The position numbers and the translations under genes were made by a program. The notes under the pieces are model-generated. The model had not been told where the DNA came from. It saw only the letters and a list, made by a program, of their open reading frames with translations, and searched no databases. Shown here piece by piece: positions 57,594-64,000 of a DNA stretch of 64,000 nucleotides. Source of the DNA: Salinilacustrithrix sp003476595 (GTDB taxonomy: Bacteria > Actinomycetota > Acidimicrobiia > Acidimicrobiales > Salinilacustritrichaceae); assembly GCA_963972525.1 (NCBI GenBank), contig CAXAUZ010000008.1, forward strand, positions 1 to 64,000. Reading direction: 5' to 3'. How positions within the stretch are numbered: the first letter of the stretch is position 1; each line of letters begins with the position of its first letter.

Positions 57594-58186
57594 GAGGCCA
57601 GCCAGCCCCGGATCCGGTCGCGGAGGACGTCGACGTTCACGCCGTTGTGGGCGGACACCCAGAGCACGTCGCCCTTCTCGACCCCGCACCCCTCGGCCAG
57701 GTCCCGCTTGCGGCGCTCGCGCGCCTTGGACTTCACCTTGTCGTGCTTGGTGGCGATGACGGTGTGGGGCACGTCGTGGTGGCGCAGCCACTCCAGCAGT
57801 TGCACGTCCAGCTTGGTGGGGCCGATCTCCCCGTCGACGAGGACGCCCACCATGCGCAGCTCCTCCCGTCCGAGCAGGTAGCCCTCGATCATCGGCTGGA
57901 AGCCCCGGCGCACCGACTTCGGCGTCTTGGCGTAGCCGTAGCCCGGGCAGTCCACGAAGGTGCCCTCGGCCGAGTCGTGCGGCTCCAGCTCGAAGCAGTT
58001 CAGCAGCTGGGTGCGGCCCGGGGTCTTCGACGTCTTGGCCAGGTCCCGGCGATTGGCGAGCGCGTTGAGCAGCGAGGACTTGCCCACGTTGGACCGACCC
58101 ACGACGGTGACCTCGGCCGTGGTCGGCGGGAGGGTGTCGAGGCGGTCGGCGGACGTCACGAACCGAAGCGCCAGGGGCTTGCTCAC
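57590..58186 (-). CDS. engB: ribosome-biogenesis GTP-binding protein EngB/YsxC/YihA
   Basis: 198 residues. EVTVVGRSNVGKSSLLNALANRR is G1, GRTQLLNCFELE the switch I region (T), FVDCPGYGYAKTPKSV G3, and TVIATKHDKVKS G4. EngB is needed for assembly of the large ribosomal subunit. GTG 58186 is chosen because conserved sequence begins PLALRFVTSADR. Divergent from the secreted M15 gene 63 bp away and coupled downstream to the MFS gene, an unusual pairing. Confidence 0.94.
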   Translation of the reverse strand: MSKPLALRFVTSADRLDTLPPTTAEVTVVGRSNVGKSSLLNALANRRDLAKTSKTPGRTQLLNCFELEPHDSAEGTFVDCPGYGYAKTPKSVRRGFQPMIEGYLLGREELRMVGVLVDGEIGPTKLDVQLLEWLRHHDVPHTVIATKHDKVKSKARERRKRDLAEGCGVEKGDVLWVSAHNGVNVDVLRDRIRGWLAS

Positions 58187-58249
58187 CGTCGCAGGCTGCC
58201 ACAGCCCGTCGGCGCGCCACGGGGTCCTGCGGTGCGCGAGGCTGGCGTC

Positions 58250-59578
58250 GTGCCGTCCCCCCGACCTCGGTCCCGGGTGCGGCGGGGGCTGGGGGCCTTC
58301 GTCGTCACCATCGTGCTGGGCACCACCGCCGGTGCCCTGCCCGCCGCCGCCGAAGACGCACCCACCCACCCGGGCTCGCTCGGCCCGGGGCCCACCCACG
58401 CCTACGTGCAACGGGTGCACGAGCTGTTCCTCGGGCGACCGGCCACCGGCGCCGACGCGGCCGAGCTCGCCCACGTCGTGCACGTCGCCGGCCCCGGTGC
58501 CCTCACCGCCCGGCTCGCCCTGTCACCGGAGTGGGCGGGGGTGCGCATCGACGACCTCTACCGCGACGTGCTCGGACGGGCACCCGAGCCGGGCGGGCAG
58601 GCCTACTGGCTCGACCAGCTCCGGCGCGGCCGCACCCTCGAGGCCGTGGCCGCCGGCTTCTACGGGTCCGACGAGTACTTCGCCAACGTCGGCGGGCGCG
58701 ACGGCGACTACGTCGACTCGCTGTACGCCCGGCTGCTCGAGCGCGCCCCCGATCCGGGTGGCCGGCAGCAGTGGCTGGACCAGCTGCGCGCCGGGCTGAG
58801 CCGCACGAGCGTCGCCGACGCCTTCTACGGGTCGGTCGAGTCCCGCCGCCAGCGCGTCGACGCCCTGTACGAGGAGATCCTCGGTCGTGCCGCCGACCCC
58901 GCCGGCCGGTCGTTCTGGGTCGACCGCCTGCCCGCCCTCGGCGACGTCGCCCTCGCCTCCCACCTCGCGGCCAGCGACGAGCTGCACCGCCGGGTGACCG
59001 GGCTCGGCCTGCCCGACGTCCGCGTCGACGCCGTCGGGTCGGGCACGCCGTACCCGTTGACGGCCTCGTGGCGGCCCGGATGCCCGGTGGGCCCCGCCGA
59101 CCTGCGCGCCGTCACGTTCCCGCACTTCCGACCCGACGGCAGCATCGGGCGCGGCGTCCTCATCGTGCACGGCGACGTCGTGCCCGACGTCGCCGTGCTG
59201 GTGCGCGCCGCGCACGGCAGCCGGTTCCCGATCACCCAGGCCCGCCCGGTGGACGACTTCGGCGGTGACGACGACGCATCGATGGCCGCCGACAACACCT
59301 CTGCCTTCAACTGCCGCCAGGTGGCCGGGACGACCACGTGGTCCCAGCACGCGTACGGCCGGGCGATCGACCTCAACCCGGTGCGGAACCCCTCGGTGCG
59401 GGGCGGCCGGGTCGACCCGCCGTCCGGCAGCGCCTACCTCGACCGCAGCGACGTCCGACCGGGGATGCTGGTCGAGGGCAGCGCCGTGGTCGACGCCGCC
59501 GACCGGCTCGGCTGGGGGTGGGGCGGACGCTGGACGTCGGGCGCCGACCACCAGCACGTGTCACGGAACGGTCGCTGA
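58250..59578 (+). CDS. secreted DUF4214 repeat-M15 D-Ala-D-Ala peptidase-like protein
   Basis: 442 residues. Signal peptide (about 1-33, RGLGAFVVTIVLGTTAGALPAAAE). Residues about 45-245 are DUF4214-type repeats with the recurring L-Y-x-x-L-x-R-x-x-D/E-x-x-G pattern: LYRDVLGRAPEPGGQAYW, LYARLLERAPDPGGRQQW, LYEEILGRAADPAGRSFW. The C-terminal domain is M15-like: WSQHAYGRAIDLNP (His/Asp ligands) and GADHQHVS (third ligand). It may cleave peptidoglycan stem peptides. DUF4214 is common in S-layer or surface proteins, here tying the enzyme to the envelope. Start GTG 58250. Confidence 0.82.
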   Translation: MPSPRPRSRVRRGLGAFVVTIVLGTTAGALPAAAEDAPTHPGSLGPGPTHAYVQRVHELFLGRPATGADAAELAHVVHVAGPGALTARLALSPEWAGVRIDDLYRDVLGRAPEPGGQAYWLDQLRRGRTLEAVAAGFYGSDEYFANVGGRDGDYVDSLYARLLERAPDPGGRQQWLDQLRAGLSRTSVADAFYGSVESRRQRVDALYEEILGRAADPAGRSFWVDRLPALGDVALASHLAASDELHRRVTGLGLPDVRVDAVGSGTPYPLTASWRPGCPVGPADLRAVTFPHFRPDGSIGRGVLIVHGDVVPDVAVLVRAAHGSRFPITQARPVDDFGGDDDASMAADNTSAFNCRQVAGTTTWSQHAYGRAIDLNPVRNPSVRGGRVDPPSGSAYLDRSDVRPGMLVEGSAVVDAADRLGWGWGGRWTSGADHQHVSRNGR

Positions 59579-59643
59579 ACCGCCGCCCACGCGGCCATCC
59601 CCTTGTGGGACACTGGGGACGAAACACCAAGGGGAGGTGTGGG

Positions 59644-60075
59644 GTGCTGGTCGACCAGATCCTGGAAGCCAAGGGAAGAGCAGTCGCGACGGTGACGCCG
59701 GACGCGACGGTCGCCGAGGCCGTCGCCGAGCTGGCGACGCACAACGTGGGGGCGCTCGTCGTCTCCAGCGACGGCCGCTCCGTGGAGGGGATCCTGTCCG
59801 AACGGGACATCGTCCGCGGACTCAGCGAGGGTGCCGAGGTGCTGCAGCGCCGGGTGCGGGATCTCATGGCCACCGACGTGTCGACCTGCACCGGTCGCTC
59901 CGGGGTCGAGGAGCTCATGACCACGATGACGACCGGCCGGTTCCGCCACCTGCCCGTGGTCGCCGACGGCGAGCTCTGCGGCATCATCAGCATCGGCGAC
60001 GTGGTCAAGGCCCGCATCGACGAGCTGGCCACCGAGGCCCAGCAGCTGGTCGGCTACATCCGCGACGGCCGCTGA
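59644..60075 (+). CDS. CBS-pair domain protein
   Basis: 143 residues forming two CBS motifs: VATVTPDATVAEAVAELATHNVGALVV with GILSERDIVRGL, and VSTCTGRSGVEELMTTMTTGRFRHLPVV with GIISIGDVVKARI. CBS pairs bind adenosyl compounds and act as energy or redox sensors. The stand-alone form with SERDIVRG is a widespread actinobacterial family (hypoxia-response-like). The start is GTG 59644 after GGGGAGG. Monocistronic as far as visible. Confidence 0.9.
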   Translation: MLVDQILEAKGRAVATVTPDATVAEAVAELATHNVGALVVSSDGRSVEGILSERDIVRGLSEGAEVLQRRVRDLMATDVSTCTGRSGVEELMTTMTTGRFRHLPVVADGELCGIISIGDVVKARIDELATEAQQLVGYIRDGR

Positions 60076-60112
60076 CACCGCGCGGCGGGCCGGCGGCAGC
60101 CACACTTCGGGC

Positions 60113-61201
60113 GTGAACCCGCTCGCCGACGTCGCCGACCGACCCCTCGTCCCGCTGCCGCACCAGCCCGGGGGCGTGCCGTGGCCGACCGAGGAGTGGC
60201 CAGCCGGGGACGACCCGACCGAAGGCCGCCTGGCGCCGCTGCTCGACGCGGTCATGGACCCCGACAGCGGCCACGGCCGCACCCGCGCCGTCGTGGTGGT
60301 GCAGGGCGGCCGGCTGGTGGCCGAGCGCTACGGGGACCGGACCGACGCCTGGGGTGAGGTCACCGGCGACCCGGTGGGCGCCACCACGCCGCTGCTCTCG
60401 TGGTCCATGGCCAAGTCGATGCTGCACGCGGTCGTGGGGATGCTCGTCGACGAGGGGCGGCTGCACCCCGGGGAGCCCGCGCCCGTGCCGCAGTGGGGCG
60501 AGGGCGATCCGCGCGCGGCGATCACCCTCGAGCAGCTGCTCGCCATGCGCGACGGGCTCGACTTCGCCGAGGACTACGCACCCGACGGCGAGGCCGGCGC
60601 GGTCTCCCACGTCATCGAGATGCTCTTCGGCTCCGGCGCGTCCGACGTGGCCGGCTTCGCCGCGTCGCGACCGCTCGCCCACGAGCCCGGCGCCGCCTTC
60701 AACTACTCGTCGGGCACCAGCAACATCATCTCGGGCATCGTGGCCCGGACGCTCGGGGGCGAGGCGCCCTACCGGCACTTCCTCCACGAGCGGCTCTTCG
60801 ACCCGATCGGCATGCGCAGCGCCGACCCCCGCTTCGACGAGGCCGGCACGTGGGTGGCGTCGTCCTACGTGTGGGCCACGGCGCGCGACATGGCCCGCTT
60901 CGGGTACCTCTACCTGCGCGACGGCGTGTGGGACGGCACCCGGCTGCTCCCCGAGGGCTGGGTCGACCACGGGCGCCGGCCCCGCTCGATCGACCCGGTG
61001 GACGGCCGCCTCTACGGCGCCCAGTGGTGGGTGGTCGGCGACGACCTCGGCACGTTCTGGGCCAACGGCTACGAGGGGCAGTCGATCATGGTGTGCCCGG
61101 GCCTGGACCTCGTGGCCGTGCGGCTCGGCAAGTCCACCGCCGAGTGCTACCCCGCCCTCATCGCCTGGCGGGCCGCAGTCGTCGACGCGTTCTGCCCCTG
61201 A
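60113..61201 (+). CDS. serine hydrolase, beta-lactamase/esterase EstB family
   Basis: 362 residues. LLSWSMAKSMLHAVVGMLVDEG contains S-x-x-K (SMAK) of class C beta-lactamases; FNYSSGTSNIISG is the second motif, with Tyr as base, and the third motif near NGYEGQS. Related proteins are esterases, D-aminopeptidases and 6-aminohexanoate-dimer hydrolases (FFYSSGTSN type, YLYLRDGVWDG). No signal peptide, so cytosolic. Substrate unknown. It follows the CBS gene by 37 nt. Confidence 0.87.
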   Translation: MNPLADVADRPLVPLPHQPGGVPWPTEEWPAGDDPTEGRLAPLLDAVMDPDSGHGRTRAVVVVQGGRLVAERYGDRTDAWGEVTGDPVGATTPLLSWSMAKSMLHAVVGMLVDEGRLHPGEPAPVPQWGEGDPRAAITLEQLLAMRDGLDFAEDYAPDGEAGAVSHVIEMLFGSGASDVAGFAASRPLAHEPGAAFNYSSGTSNIISGIVARTLGGEAPYRHFLHERLFDPIGMRSADPRFDEAGTWVASSYVWATARDMARFGYLYLRDGVWDGTRLLPEGWVDHGRRPRSIDPVDGRLYGAQWWVVGDDLGTFWANGYEGQSIMVCPGLDLVAVRLGKSTAECYPALIAWRAAVVDAFCP

Positions 61202-61220
61202 GCCCCGGGGCGCACCCGGT

Positions 61221-61430
61221 TCAGGGGCGCAGGACCGACCCGTCCGGTCCGAGGCACCCCGCGGGCGGGGTCGTCTCGTCGGGTCCGCCGGGCGGGCACG
61301 CTCCGAGCGTGTCCGACGTCTGCGCCGGACCGTCCGTGACCCCGGGGTCCACGCCGGGGTCTTGGTCGGACTCGCACGCCCCGAGCGCGAGGACCAGGCC
61401 GACGGCGAGGGCCGCCACCCGGCGCCTCAC
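61221..61430 (-). CDS. small putative lipoprotein
   Basis: 69 residues from GTG 61430, overlapping the stop of the upstream hydrolase gene (GTGA). RRRVAALAVGLVLALGACESDQD is a lipoprotein signal with lipobox LGAC. The mature part is short, Pro/Gly/Asp-rich, with two further Cys. No family recognised. The coupling suggests the lipoprotein is made with the hydrolase. Confidence 0.6.
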   Translation of the reverse strand: MRRRVAALAVGLVLALGACESDQDPGVDPGVTDGPAQTSDTLGACPPGGPDETTPPAGCLGPDGSVLRP

Positions 61431-62353
61431 GTCAGCGCCCTCGTCAGGGCTGCGGCGGCGTCGTCGAGGGCATCGTTCGCCCGGTCGATGGCGCCGTTCA
61501 GCTGGAAGAAGGCGTGGATCATGCCGTCGTAGCGGCGGGTCGTGACCTCGACGCCGGCATCGGCCATCCGGGCTGCGTACGCCTCGCCCTCGTCGCGGAG
61601 GGGATCGAACTCGGCGGTGAGCACGAAGGCCGGGGCCAGGCCGGACAGGTCGTCGGCGTGCAGCGGCGAGACCCGTGGGTCGGTCCGGTCGTGGTCGCCG
61701 AGGTAGTGGCCGGTGAACCAGATCATGTGGTCGCGGGTCAGCAGGTAGCCCTCGGCGTTCTCCTCGTGCGAGGGGTGCGAGTTGGTGAGGTCGGTGGCCG
61801 GGTACACCAGCAGCTGGAACGCGACCTGGCCCCGTCGGGACTGGGCGACGAGGGCGGCCAGGTTGCCGCCGGCGGAGTCGCCGCCGACCGCGATGCGGTC
61901 CGGGGCGATGTAGAGCTCCTCGGCGTGGTCGCGCACCCAGTCGAAGGCGGCTTCGGCATCCTCCAGCGCCGCGGGGTACGGGTGCTCCGGGGCGAGCCGG
62001 TAGTCGACGGAGATGACGGTGGCGGCGGACCGTCCGCACAGGGCGCGGCACACCCCGTCGGTGGTGTCGAGGTCGCCGATGACCCAGCCGCCGCCGTGGT
62101 ACCAGACGAGGCACGCCTGCGGGGCGCCCTCGGTCGCCAGCACCGGCGTGTAGATCCGCACCCGGAGCTCGCCACCTGGGCCGGGGATCGTCTGCTCGAC
62201 GACCTCGCGCACCTCCTCGTCGGCGGCATCGGACATGGACCCGAGGGCGGCCATCGCCTCCCGCACCTCCGCCGGCTCCGACTCGAGGATGGGCGGCGCG
62301 TCCATCTGCGCCAGCGCGTCGAGGAGTGCCTTCGCCTGCGGGTCCAGAGCCAT
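61427..62353 (-). CDS. alpha/beta hydrolase (HSL-like esterase family)
   Basis: 308 residues. Hormone-sensitive-lipase group: CLVWYHGGGWVIGDLDTTD is the oxyanion HGGG motif, RIAVGGDSAGGNLAALVAQ the nucleophile elbow GDSAGG, and EFDPLRDEG with GMIHAFF carry the catalytic Asp and His. Cuts short- to medium-chain esters. ATG 62353 is chosen because MALDPQAKALLDALA is the usual family start. Coupled to the small lipoprotein downstream; close behind the MFS gene (8 nt). Confidence 0.92.
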   Translation of the reverse strand: MALDPQAKALLDALAQMDAPPILESEPAEVREAMAALGSMSDAADEEVREVVEQTIPGPGGELRVRIYTPVLATEGAPQACLVWYHGGGWVIGDLDTTDGVCRALCGRSAATVISVDYRLAPEHPYPAALEDAEAAFDWVRDHAEELYIAPDRIAVGGDSAGGNLAALVAQSRRGQVAFQLLVYPATDLTNSHPSHEENAEGYLLTRDHMIWFTGHYLGDHDRTDPRVSPLHADDLSGLAPAFVLTAEFDPLRDEGEAYAARMADAGVEVTTRRYDGMIHAFFQLNGAIDRANDALDDAAAALTRALT

Positions 62354-62361
62354 GGGCGGCA

Positions 62362-63516
62362 TCATCGCGCGCCGGTCGTCTGCCCTCGCGCGCTCCCGGA
62401 CTCGAGCCAGTGCTTCGACGCGAGGATCGCGGCGGCGCCCGCGAGCAGCGCTGCGGCCGCGGTCGCCCACGCCGCCGAGTACGAGACGGCGGACGCGATG
62501 GCACCGAACGCAGCCGGCCCGGCCGCGCCGCCGACCGACAGGCCGGTGAGCACGATGCCCGCCGCGGCCGCCGGTCGGTCGCGCCCGACCCGGACGGCCG
62601 TCTGGAACGCCAGCCCGGTCCAGCCCCAGCCCCCGCCGATGACGGCGACGGCCCCGACGACGCTGGCCACGCCCGCTGACGTCGTCGCGAGCAGCACCGC
62701 GCCGACCGCGCCGATGCCGAGGAGCGTGGCGAGCATGGACCAGGTGCTGCGGGGGGCGCGGTCTCCGCGACTGCCGGCGGCGAGGCGCACCGCGATGCTC
62801 GCCCCGCTGGCGACCGCGAGTAGAAGGCCGGCGTCCGCTTCGTTCCAGCCCCGATCCTCGATGGCCGGCACGAGGAGGGTCGACGCCGCGGTGGCGGCAC
62901 CGACCCCGAGCGCGACGCCACCGGCGAAGAGCACGAGGGGACCTCGTCGGCTGTCGCCGCCGCGGCCATCGCTCGGTGGGGGCCGGTCGGCGGCCAGGCG
63001 GGGCACGAGCACCCACACGAGCGGCGCCAGCATCGCGCCCGCGACGAAGGCCGATCGCCACCCGAGCTGCTCGGCCAGGATCGGGATCGAGAGCCCGGCG
63101 GCGAGGGACGCGGCCGGCACGCTGGCCTCCTTGGCGCCGAACGCGATGCCGTGCCGGGTCGAGGGGACCGAGTCGCCGAAGGCGCGGGCCGCCCCCGTGT
63201 CCACCAGACCGACGGCGGAGCCGGCCACCACCAGCAGCACGATGAGCAGCCAGAGGCTCGACGCGAACGCGGCGATGGCGAGCGCGGCCGCCGCGCTCAC
63301 CAGCGCGCCCGTGCGCAGAGCGCGGGTCGGGCCGATGCGCTCGGTCACCCGCCCCATGGGGACCGCGAAGATCCCGGCCCCAACGAAGAACGCAGCCACG
63401 GCCGCGCCGGCCCCACCGTCGCCGAAGCCGAGGTCGTCGCCGATCCGCCCGGAGAGCGCGCCGGTCAGGAAGGCGGGCACGACCGTGGTGGTGAGGGCGA
63501 CGCTGCCGGCCACCAC
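62362..63516 (-). CDS. MFS transporter
   Basis: 384 residues, about twelve helices. FAVPMGRVTERIGPTRALRTGALV is the conserved loop 2-3 signature of MFS (G-x-x-x-D/E-R-x-G). ATAASTLLVPAIEDRGWNEADAG begins the second half. It lacks a long signal, and no substrate can be inferred; paired with an esterase in the same transcription unit. The GTG start at 63516 lies about 40 nt after a TAGCCT hexamer, and an earlier start could extend it by a few residues. Confidence 0.85.
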   Translation of the reverse strand: MVAGSVALTTTVVPAFLTGALSGRIGDDLGFGDGGAGAAVAAFFVGAGIFAVPMGRVTERIGPTRALRTGALVSAAAALAIAAFASSLWLLIVLLVVAGSAVGLVDTGAARAFGDSVPSTRHGIAFGAKEASVPAASLAAGLSIPILAEQLGWRSAFVAGAMLAPLVWVLVPRLAADRPPPSDGRGGDSRRGPLVLFAGGVALGVGAATAASTLLVPAIEDRGWNEADAGLLLAVASGASIAVRLAAGSRGDRAPRSTWSMLATLLGIGAVGAVLLATTSAGVASVVGAVAVIGGGWGWTGLAFQTAVRVGRDRPAAAAGIVLTGLSVGGAAGPAAFGAIASAVSYSAAWATAAAALLAGAAAILASKHWLESGSARGQTTGAR

Positions 63517-63598
63517 GATGCGGACGGGGCTGGGACTGGTGGTGACGATCCCGTGAGGCTACGAGCGGCGGGGACCGACGTCGCTCTATCCTCCGGCC

Positions 63599-64000
63599 GT
63601 GCCCACCCGCACGGACCGCCGCTTCGACGCCGTCGTCTTCGACTTCTCGGGCGTGATGGTGAGCTCGGCCTTCGATGCCATCGCCCGCCACGCCGACGGG
63701 CACGGGATGACCGAGGACGAGTTCCTCGAGTTCCTCCTCGGGCCCTACGCCGAGGACAGCGACCACGCCTGGCACCGGGCCGAGCGGGGCGAGATCGGCA
63801 TCCTGGACTGGGCCACCGACACGATGGCTCGGGCCGAGGAGGCCGGCATGGGCCTGGACCTGTCCTTCATGGCCGGGATGCTCGGCGACCTGGAGGTGTA
63901 CGAGGTCATGGTGGACGCGGCCCGCTCGCTGCGCGCCGACGGCTACCGCACCTCCCTGCTCACCAACAACATCGCCGAGGGGCGGGACTCGTGGCGGCCG
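63599..64000 (+). CDS. HAD-superfamily hydrolase, 3' end outside window
   Basis: 134 residues visible from GTG 63599 (TATCCT 6 nt upstream). FDAVVFDFSGVMVSSAFDAI is HAD motif I; the second Asp of DxD is Ser (DFSGV), as in dehalogenase or epoxide-hydrolase N-terminal HADs rather than phosphatases. TSLLTNNIAEG is motif II (hhhT/S-N). The cap domain between is helical. The C-terminal motif III/IV lies beyond the window. Substrate unknown. Confidence 0.83.
   Translation, partial: MPTRTDRRFDAVVFDFSGVMVSSAFDAIARHADGHGMTEDEFLEFLLGPYAEDSDHAWHRAERGEIGILDWATDTMARAEEAGMGLDLSFMAGMLGDLEVYEVMVDAARSLRADGYRTSLLTNNIAEGRDSWRP

Noticed and set aside
1..64000. CRISPR array
   Set aside because: No regularly spaced direct repeats were seen and no cas genes are encoded.

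Overview
The window is about 70% G+C, gene-dense and actinobacterial in character: a WhiB protein, a paired Get3/ArsA-type ATPase locus, a GlnR-type orphan regulator beside two glutamine synthetases, a BTAD/SARP-type regulator and a PonA-like PBP with a Thr-rich tail. The mix (selA-selB, DUF4214 secreted proteins, SufR-like/Mrp/A-type Fe-S genes) points to a deep-branching, Acidimicrobiia-like actinobacterium. That lineage call is an inference. The relevant gene order recalls Mycobacterium tuberculosis Rv3672c-Rv3682 (Nudix, metallo-beta-lactamase fold, RidA, two ArsA-type ATPases, whiB4, ponA2), here opened up by insertions.

Layout. (1) 1-13.97 kb is accessory: the end of a nuoN, a DUF305 membrane protein, two paralogous potassium-channel-like proteins, an AraC regulator facing a methyltransferase that an IS3-family element has split, a GNAT and a small CcmD-like protein, lgt, a CsoR-like regulator without the usual metal ligands, DUF2933, and a mercury-resistance-like block (truncated flavin reductase, Cys-Cys membrane protein, DF-family thiol protein, MerR). 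It ends in a tyrosine integrase next to tRNA-Pro(CGG), as expected for an integrative element inserted at the tRNA 3' end; its far end is not visible. (2) 14-31.3 kb: response regulator/STAS pair, ArsA-type ATPase pair, NfeD, WhiB, selA-selB, a MarR-controlled block (EamA exporter, DUF4386, MDR reductase), PBP, a trypsin-fold pseudoprotease, FxsA, Nudix and MBL hydrolases. (3) 31.4-40.5 kb: a PAS kinase-like protein, an Fe-S group (mrp, SufR-like regulator, A-type carrier), a Tat lipoprotein, an unusual 2Fe-2S/molybdo-hydroxylase fusion, RidA and a quinone reductase. (4) 40.5-51.6 kb: cyclopropane-fatty-acid-type synthase, glnR-glnA and glnII, DUF389, bfd-bfr, ahpF-ahpC with an OxyR-type box, an IS481-family element with a perfect 6-bp duplication, and a CinA-like amidohydrolase. 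(5) 51.6-64 kb: GGDEF protein, large BTAD regulator, DUF4404, MFS, engB, secreted DUF4214-M15 peptidase, CBS protein, hydrolases, MFS and a HAD-like gene cut by the window end.

Recurring signals. Seventeen starts carry a TANNNT hexamer 6-10 nt upstream, which fits widespread leaderless transcription. In two divergent pairs (15.2 and 37.4 kb) the opposing -10 hexamers overlap and share one TA step. Several family members have lost catalytic or ligand residues (NfeD, the trypsin-fold protein, the histidine kinase, the CsoR-like regulator, bacterioferritin position 54), so regulatory or structural reuse of enzyme folds is a theme. Genes work together in oxidative stress and iron handling (ahpCF, bfd-bfr, WhiB, SufR-like/Mrp/A-type carrier), nitrogen assimilation (glnR, glnA, glnII), cell envelope (PBP, ArsA pair, M15 peptidase, lgt, CFA-type synthase) and metal response (MerR block, CsoR-like, DUF305).
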